NCBI RefSeq assembly: GCF_963674925.1
Contig: NZ_OY771649.1
Coordinates: forward strand, 434,001 to 498,000
Direction: 5' to 3'
Source of the DNA: an uncultured Draconibacterium sp.
Lineage (GTDB): Bacteria > Bacteroidota > Bacteroidia > Bacteroidales > Prolixibacteraceae
DNA: 64,000 nucleotides
Program-made: the position numbers and the translations under genes
The notes under the pieces: model-generated
What the model saw: only the letters and a program-made list of their open reading frames with translations
What the model was told of the DNA's origin: nothing
Database searches by the model: none
In this document: piece after piece, positions 58,749 through 64,000 of the stretch
Position numbering within the stretch: the stretch's first letter is position 1
How the letters are laid out: each line of letters begins with the position of its first letter

Positions 58749-60387
58749 AATAAATAATAGGATAAAAGGGCAATATAAAGCATCCGTAGAACTACTTCTG
58801 ATATTGGCAATATGCACTGTGGGGTTATTTACCAGCGTGGGCATGTTTGGTGTGATTGAAACCAGCGATGCCCGTTATGCTGAAATAGCACGAGAAATGT
58901 TAGAATCGGGTGATTATTTAAATCCTACCTTGTTGGGGATTAAACATTACCACAAACCACCACTTACCTATTACATTACAGTTTTGGGTTATTCGCTTTT
59001 TGGCATAACTGCTTTTGCTGCACGTTTTTTTGTACAGCTTGCTATTTTGATTCAGCTTGTGTTTGTTTACCTACTGTCGGTGCAATTGTTTAACAGTAAA
59101 AAGAGTGCGTTGTGGGCGGCTGTAATTTATTTTAGTTTCCCAATTGTTCTAATTTCATCACGTAATTTAACCACTGATCCTTTCCTGGCTACCTTTGTTA
59201 TTTTAAGCATGTATTTTTGGGTACGCTATCGCAAATCAGCAATATCGGTTTACCTCTACCTATTTGCTCTTTGCCTTGCTTTGGGATTTTTAACCAAAGG
59301 TCCATTAATTTTTATTGTCCCTTTGGTTTTTGCCATTTCATACAATTACATCCAATCATCCAACGCAAAATTTACCCTACATCATATTTTCTCGCTGCTG
59401 TTATTTGTTTTAATTGCAGGTTCATGGTTTTATTTACTTATAAGGCAAAATAACGATTTTGTTAAATATTTTGTCGGACACCATACCATAGATCGATTTG
59501 CCACTAATGATTTCGCCAGAGGAAAACCTTTTGGGTATTATCTGGCAATTGCTCCTTCTGTGGGAATACCCTGGTTGTTTTTTTTACCGTTCCTTGTTTA
59601 TAAGAATTGGGAAAAGATTATAAAAGATAAATTGTATATGGTTTTAGGGGCAGGTATTGTTATTCCATTCTTATTTTTTTCCGTTGCTTCATCAAAATTG
59701 GTGCCTTATATACTACCTCTGTTTTCGCTTTTTGCAATTCTATCAGCACAGTTGATTCAGCAATTTGGATTAAGTAAAACTCAGTATTATATTATTTTGG
59801 TTTATAGTATTTTAATTGTACTTGGAGGTATAGCAGGAGTTGTTCTGCCATTCAATTTTAATATCCCAAACGTTGTATTATTTCTTTCTGCAGTTGCTCT
59901 AATTGCGTTGTATTTAATCAACAAATATATCTTTAGTTACAATTCCCGGGTTATCTACACTGTTTATGCGGCTTCGCTGCTCATGTTGTTAAGCTCTGGA
60001 TTTATCTTATCGAAGAATCAAATTGAAATTAACAGCACTCAACCCTTAGCTGAGTTTATTTTAGACAATAAATTAAACAATAACGAAATCCTGGTTTATA
60101 ACAAACGCCTTCCCTCTATTTCGTTTCATCTTCAAAAGCCCATTGTGTCGATATACGATGGCAATAAGGATTTAAACCGCGAGGTGCAGTTTGAAGAAAA
60201 CAGGAAATGGAAACAAAACCTGGTTAACCTAAAAGACGAAACAGAACTCGACCACTTAAAACAAATTATGGCGAAGAAGAAAACAGTATTAATTGTTTAC
60301 AAAAACCGAATACCGAATAACAGGAAATGGCTATTGGATTTTTACAGCCATTCAAAGGATTACGACAAGTGGCAAATCTACTATTAA
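58729..60387 (+). CDS. GT39/ArnT-like membrane glycosyltransferase 2
   Basis: 552 residues, overlapping the previous gene by 20 bases. Same architecture: IETSDARYAEIAREMLESGDYLNPTLLGIKHYHKPPLTYYI near residues 43-85, then ~11 spans. Two different ArnT-like enzymes in one operon suggest two acceptor positions or two sugars. The C-terminal soluble part is lysine-rich. A decayed segment follows. Confidence 0.85.
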   Translation: MFLRRSKINNRIKGQYKASVELLLILAICTVGLFTSVGMFGVIETSDARYAEIAREMLESGDYLNPTLLGIKHYHKPPLTYYITVLGYSLFGITAFAARFFVQLAILIQLVFVYLLSVQLFNSKKSALWAAVIYFSFPIVLISSRNLTTDPFLATFVILSMYFWVRYRKSAISVYLYLFALCLALGFLTKGPLIFIVPLVFAISYNYIQSSNAKFTLHHIFSLLLFVLIAGSWFYLLIRQNNDFVKYFVGHHTIDRFATNDFARGKPFGYYLAIAPSVGIPWLFFLPFLVYKNWEKIIKDKLYMVLGAGIVIPFLFFSVASSKLVPYILPLFSLFAILSAQLIQQFGLSKTQYYIILVYSILIVLGGIAGVVLPFNFNIPNVVLFLSAVALIALYLINKYIFSYNSRVIYTVYAASLLMLLSSGFILSKNQIEINSTQPLAEFILDNKLNNNEILVYNKRLPSISFHLQKPIVSIYDGNKDLNREVQFEENRKWKQNLVNLKDETELDHLKQIMAKKKTVLIVYKNRIPNNRKWLLDFYSHSKDYDKWQIYY

Positions 60388-60741
60388 TGTTTGCCGTGTT
60401 TTTACAGGGAACTATGTGTTTCGGCTTCTGAATAAATGTTCATTTTATTGGTACAAAAACGATTTAAAAAAAGTCATGAAACTAGCATGACATATCTTAT
60501 ACATAGGCGATATATTAATAAAAAAGTTAGATCGAATAACGTTGAAAATTTCAAATAATAATGAGATGAGAAAGAATCAGACTAAGCTGAGGAACTATTT
60601 GTTCACTTTGTACTTTTTCCTTCTTGCAATTGCCGGGTGTCGTGAAAAAAATATGCGAATCGCACCATTTCGAAATTTGCTGCTATTTTCTTATGGCCTG
60701 CATTGCCTTGAAATCGTTTCTGCATAACCAATCGGTCAAAA

Positions 60742-60759
60742 CTTTAGATTTGCTTTATA
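60742..60759 (+). promoter_or_regulatory. Operator-like repeat 4 (in decayed duplicate)
   Basis: CTTTAGA-TTTG-CTTTATA, one base from operator 2; probably a relic since no intact gene follows directly. Confidence 0.45.
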
Positions 60760-60950
60760 ATCGTTCTGTTTTTACTTTATTGATTCAGACCAGCTTTTCT
60801 TTTGCACGGACGGACCCAATGCGGATAATGCACAACCACAAATTTTCGTTTCTTTCATTACTTCAGTAATTGCTCCGGGAGCATTGGCAATCCAATGTCA
60901 GTATTGATAATTTCAGATATTAAATTCGAGGTTTTCTATCTCCAGTAATA

Positions 60951-60968
60951 CTTCAAAATTTCTTTAGA
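60951..60968 (+). promoter_or_regulatory. Candidate response-regulator operator 5
   Basis: CTTCAAA-ATTT-CTTTAGA, 41 bases before the PepSY-like gene. It seems to be the duplicate of operator 3, now placed before a new gene. Confidence 0.55.
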
Positions 60969-61009
60969 TTCTGTTTCTACCTTTCCAAAAACAATTAATT
61001 CTAAAGAAT

Positions 61010-61450
61010 ATGAAACAATCAGTTTTTATGGTTGCAGTGCTGGCAGTAAGTTTGATAGCCTGCGCACAAACTCCACCACAATCAGTCGCCGATACTTTTA
61101 ATTCTAAATTTTCTGGTGCTACCAAAGTTAAGTGGGACCAGGAAGAGGAGAATGGGTGGGAAGCAGAATTTATAATGGACAACAGTGAAATATCAGCCTC
61201 TTTCAACGATGACGGAACCTGGCTTGAAACAGAATCAGAAATTAATGAAACCGATTTACCAACTGCTGTAAAAGCCAAACTTGCGATGAATTATTGGGGA
61301 TACGAAATGGAAGGGGTTGAAAAAATAGAGAAACCTGGTTTTTTCGGATATGAAATTGCTATCGAAAAAGGTGATGAAGAATTGGAAATACAGATTAGTG
61401 ACGATTGTAAAATTATACGTAGCAAAGATATCGAAGAAGATGAAGACTAG
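61010..61450 (+). CDS. PepSY-like lipoprotein
   Basis: 146 residues. Lipobox VSLIAC near residue 19; then two repeats of the PepSY-like (BLIP-fold) pattern: ADTFNSKFSGATKVKWDQEEENGWEAEFIMD and VKAKLAMNYWGYEMEGVEKIEKPGFFGYEIAIEK. Acidic end. Such proteins often accompany Bacteroidota two-component systems and may modulate sensors or envelope enzymes. Operator 5 upstream supports control by the regulator at 52923. Confidence 0.8.
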   Translation: MKQSVFMVAVLAVSLIACAQTPPQSVADTFNSKFSGATKVKWDQEEENGWEAEFIMDNSEISASFNDDGTWLETESEINETDLPTAVKAKLAMNYWGYEMEGVEKIEKPGFFGYEIAIEKGDEELEIQISDDCKIIRSKDIEEDED

Positions 61451-61596
61451 CTGGTGTGATGTTGTATTGAGCAGTTAGCCAGTTAATTGTGTCTTTGTGT
61501 TGATGTTAAAAGTGAGCGATGGAGAAAATCAATTATCGAAATATTTTATAGTGTTGGTCCGTATATTCTGTTTTAACTGTTAAAACCTTTAAACGA

Positions 61597-62874
61597 ATGA
61601 AGTTCAGTAAATTAAAAACCAGTATCCTTTCTGCCTTTTTTGTATTTAGTCTATTTTATTCAGGGCATTCAAATGCACAAACAATCTTAAAGCTTGAGGA
61701 TTGTATTCAAATGGCGATTCATAACAGCTACCAGCTGCAGTCGGATAGTTTGTTGAGCCAATCGCTGCAAATGCTGGTAAAACAGGAACAGTCGGCGTAC
61801 AATCCTCAAATATCGGGTAGCGCCGGAATTTCGGGATTGTTTCTTTCGCCATATACTTTCGGACAGCACTATTTACAAGCCTTAGCCGATTGGGATCTGG
61901 GCCGGTTCTGGCATAAAACAGCTGATATTCAACAAAAACAAAGCGAGCAACAGGAAGCTGTTATTCAACAAAATAAACTGGAAATAACAGGTGTCATAAC
62001 GGGACTTTATCTCGATGTGTTGCAAAGTCAACTGGAGCGGGAGATTCTCCAATCGAAAATCGACTATTTATCCGGTCATATTGAGATTCTTACTGTTTTG
62101 TGGAAAGCGGGTACTATTCGGCAATTGGATATTCTGCAAACGCAGTCATCGTTAAATACCGTAAAAGAGGAGTTGATGCAAAAGGAACTTGTTGCAGAAC
62201 AGGCTAAATACGCCATTGCACGGTTAACCGGCTTGAATGCATCGGAACAGTTTTCGCTGGCACTGATTACCAATGAGTTGCCTTTGCCGGCCGAAGTGAG
62301 TCAGGTGCCCGAAACATGGCTTGAAAACCATCCGAAGGCTCAGATCCTTCAGAAAGAATATGAAAAGGAACTGCTCATGAAAAAAGATGTTCAGGCTGGT
62401 TTTATGCCACATATTCAGGCATTCAGCGGGTACACTTTTGATGGCGATCCCACCGGTGACGGCAATTACTTTTTACTTGGACTTGGGGCAACCATACCCG
62501 TTTTTTCATGGAAAAAGAAGGATTACAAGATGCGCGAAATTGATTTTACGGCAGAAGCAATTCAAACTCAAAAGAAAAATGCCGAGCGCGATCTATCCAT
62601 CCAATTCGGGCAGCTTCTTCAACAAATCAGTCGATATCGGAAAATTATCGATTTTCAGCAGGAAAAAATTGCAGCCGAGCGCGAAGTTGCAAAGGTAGTC
62701 GAACTGAATTACAAAGCCGGACTGGCTACCAACCTCGATTTTTTAATGGCACAACAAACACTTACTGAAACCGAGTTAAACGTGAATAATGTCCGAAACC
62801 AATACTTGAAGTCTGTGGTCGCCTTCTGGTTATTATCCGGTCAGACAGAGGAGATCAAAAACATTCAACCATAA
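61597..62874 (+). CDS. TolC-family outer-membrane efflux protein
   Basis: 425 residues. Signal peptide (SAFFVFSLFYSGHSNAQ). ILKLEDCIQMAIHNSYQLQSDSLLSQSLQ and LNYKAGLATNLDFLMAQQTLTETELNVNNVRNQYLKSVVAFWLLSG are the two OEP-repeat signatures, with long alpha-hairpin segments between. It forms the exit duct of the RND pump whose adaptor and inner-membrane genes follow (4-base gap). Confidence 0.88.
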   Translation: MKFSKLKTSILSAFFVFSLFYSGHSNAQTILKLEDCIQMAIHNSYQLQSDSLLSQSLQMLVKQEQSAYNPQISGSAGISGLFLSPYTFGQHYLQALADWDLGRFWHKTADIQQKQSEQQEAVIQQNKLEITGVITGLYLDVLQSQLEREILQSKIDYLSGHIEILTVLWKAGTIRQLDILQTQSSLNTVKEELMQKELVAEQAKYAIARLTGLNASEQFSLALITNELPLPAEVSQVPETWLENHPKAQILQKEYEKELLMKKDVQAGFMPHIQAFSGYTFDGDPTGDGNYFLLGLGATIPVFSWKKKDYKMREIDFTAEAIQTQKKNAERDLSIQFGQLLQQISRYRKIIDFQQEKIAAEREVAKVVELNYKAGLATNLDFLMAQQTLTETELNVNNVRNQYLKSVVAFWLLSGQTEEIKNIQP

Positions 62875-62878
62875 GATT

Positions 62879-63811
62879 ATGAAATTACTACTCAAAATAA
62901 AACTGCTAATTGTGTTGTTTGTACTGCTTGATGTTGCGGGCTGCCAGCAACAAACGCAAACTGAGGTGGCAAAAACCGATGCAAAAATTACAGTTAAAAC
63001 TGCGCCTGTAATCCGAGGAGATATCACCGACACTATTTCCATTTTCGGTGAACTTACACTACGTCAGGAGGCCTGGCTTTCTTCTCAGTTTGACGGTCGT
63101 TTGACTGAGTTTTCGATGTTAAAAGGCGACAAAGTTAAGAAAGGAGATCGGGTGGGAGTAATTATCCCTGCTGGCCGGGAAGCCCTTCTGCAGGCTGCCG
63201 ACAGCATTCCCGAAGAATTTAAGCCGTTGCTGGAACAACAGGAAAAAAGTATTTCGTTGATTTGCCCTATTTCAGGAATGGTCCTTCAAGTAATGCAACA
63301 CACCGGCGATGTCGTGTCAAAAGGCGGGCACATTGCTCAAATAGGCGATTTAAGTACCCTTGATGTTCAGGGAGAATTACCGGTTCAATTTCTTGAAATG
63401 GCCCGAAAAACCAAACAGCTAAAAGTTGAGTTTACCAATTTTTCCACATCTCCGCTGTTTCTGCCAATTGAAACTTTTACCGGTGAAGTTTCCAAAAATC
63501 AAAGTCTGATTGTTCGACTCAAGCTAGCTAATCCTTCCTTAAAATACCGCCCCGGAATGCGGGTGAAAATATGTTTCCCGGCACCGGCTCATAAAGATGC
63601 ACTATTGGCGCCGCGGCAGGCACTGGTTGAGGAAGAAGGAGAGTATTTTCTTTTTACGGTTGATAATGGAAAAGTGCAAAAGCGCAAAGTGAATGTGGGA
63701 ATTCTGAAGGACAATATTGTGGAGATCTTATCAGGAGTGGACAAAAACCAGCAGGTTGCGGTTGAAAAGGCCTATTCGTTAAAAGATAATATGGAAGTTA
63801 TCACGAGATGA
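62879..63811 (+). CDS. RND efflux periplasmic adaptor (MFP) lipoprotein
   Basis: 310 residues. Lipobox VLLDVAGC near residue 22. Lipoyl-like half (GELTLRQEAWLSSQFDGRLTEFSMLKGDKVKKGDRVGVI), an unusually short hairpin, then ICPISGMVLQVMQHTGDVVSKGGHIAQIGDLSTLDV and the beta-barrel (YRPGMRVKICFPAPAH). Links the TolC-like duct with the RND transporter. Its stop overlaps the transporter ATG (ATGA). Confidence 0.88.
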   Translation: MKLLLKIKLLIVLFVLLDVAGCQQQTQTEVAKTDAKITVKTAPVIRGDITDTISIFGELTLRQEAWLSSQFDGRLTEFSMLKGDKVKKGDRVGVIIPAGREALLQAADSIPEEFKPLLEQQEKSISLICPISGMVLQVMQHTGDVVSKGGHIAQIGDLSTLDVQGELPVQFLEMARKTKQLKVEFTNFSTSPLFLPIETFTGEVSKNQSLIVRLKLANPSLKYRPGMRVKICFPAPAHKDALLAPRQALVEEEGEYFLFTVDNGKVQKRKVNVGILKDNIVEILSGVDKNQQVAVEKAYSLKDNMEVITR

Positions 63812-64000
63812 ACAAAATAGCATCGTTTACAGTCAATAATCGCCGCGCCCTGATTTTTATATTTTTTTTCCTGTCGGCGACAGGTTTTTACCTGGTTAAT
63901 AAAATTCCGCAGGGAGTATTTCCCGATGCCACTTTCCCGCGTATTGCGGTAATGGTTGATTACGGTCTTACACCCATCAAAGAGATGGAAATGGAAGTGG
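63808..64000 (+). CDS. RND-family inner-membrane transporter, N-terminal part
   Basis: Only the first 64 codons are inside the window: NKIASFTVNNRRALIFIFFFLSATGFYLVNKIP, then GVFPDATFPRIAVMVDYGL, the TM1 and porter-domain start of AcrB-like proteins. Runs off the right edge. With the two preceding genes it completes a tripartite pump; substrate (drug or metal) cannot be told from this end. Confidence 0.85.
   Translation, partial: MNKIASFTVNNRRALIFIFFFLSATGFYLVNKIPQGVFPDATFPRIAVMVDYGLTPIKEMEMEV

Larger units (their letters stand above)
60588..60985 (+). pseudogene. Decayed duplicate of the kinase C-terminus / operator / PAP2 segment
   Basis: Pieces match 54757-55700 in order: CGTGAAAAAAATATGCGA (60640) with the kinase end at 54761; CTTTAGATTTGCTTTATAATCGTT (60742) with operator 2; ATTGATTCAGACCAGC (60780) with the PAP2 signal peptide; CCGGGAGCATTGGCAATCCA (60876) with the PAP2 C-terminus; and CTTCAAAATTTCTTTAGA with operator 3. 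The bulk of both coding regions is deleted and the frames are broken. Confidence 0.7.

Overview
The window is a piece of a Bacteroidota chromosome, probably Bacteroidales/Marinilabiliales-like. Evidence: a tmRNA whose tag reads GENNYALAA, TAnnTTTG-type promoter words, no Shine-Dalgarno preference, and typical families (DUF3737, DUF6624, DUF1348, an extended HU, PepSY-like proteins). I cannot name the species.

Region 1 (1-29.7 kb) is the right part of a tailed prophage; its left end lies outside the window. Nearly all genes read rightward: S49 prohead protease, capsid candidate, zinc-ribbon and small proteins, terminase large subunit, portal candidate, head-tail connectors, an antirepressor behind a highly structured leader, tape measure, tail and fibre genes (three with Sec signal peptides), and a lysis cassette (holin-like, M15 endolysin, small membrane proteins). 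A leftward tyrosine integrase abuts the 3' end of ssrA, so the prophage is integrated at the tmRNA gene. A short word, TGTCCTTT, recurs ahead of at least six phage genes.

Region 2 (30-36 kb) is ordinary chromosome: PatB-type lyase, DUF418 and EamA membrane proteins, a DUF3737 protein and an HU-like protein, separated by related AT-rich intergenic repeats.

Region 3 (36.2-44.9 kb) is the most notable part. It looks like a small sedentary chromosomal integron: the C-terminal remnant of a tyrosine recombinase followed by four cassettes. In each cassette the first 9-10 bases (GTTG...) are the exact reverse complement of bases at its own end, as expected for attC R'/R'' boxes. Two attC sites are each interrupted by a different group II intron carrying a reverse transcriptase. 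Removing intron 1 at its GTGTG...AY ends restores a perfect R'' box. Cargo is AT-rich exported or lipoprotein genes of unknown function.

Region 4 (45-52.5 kb) holds an AhpD-like protein, an NTF2-like protein and an AraC regulator, then a serine hydrolase with TPRs, a DUF6624 protein, a hexapeptide acetyltransferase, and a GalU plus sugar-kinase pair.

Region 5 (52.6-64 kb) is a two-component system (OmpR-type regulator, histidine kinase), a PAP2 phosphatase, and a four-gene glycolipid operon (GT2, LAB_N protein, two ArnT-like GT39 proteins). A decayed duplicate of the kinase/PAP2 segment, a PepSY-like protein and the start of an RND efflux operon follow. A direct repeat CTTYARA-N4-CTTTAGA occurs five times, before the regulator, PAP2, GT2 and PepSY genes and in the decayed copy; it is a strong candidate operator and implies an envelope-remodelling regulon.
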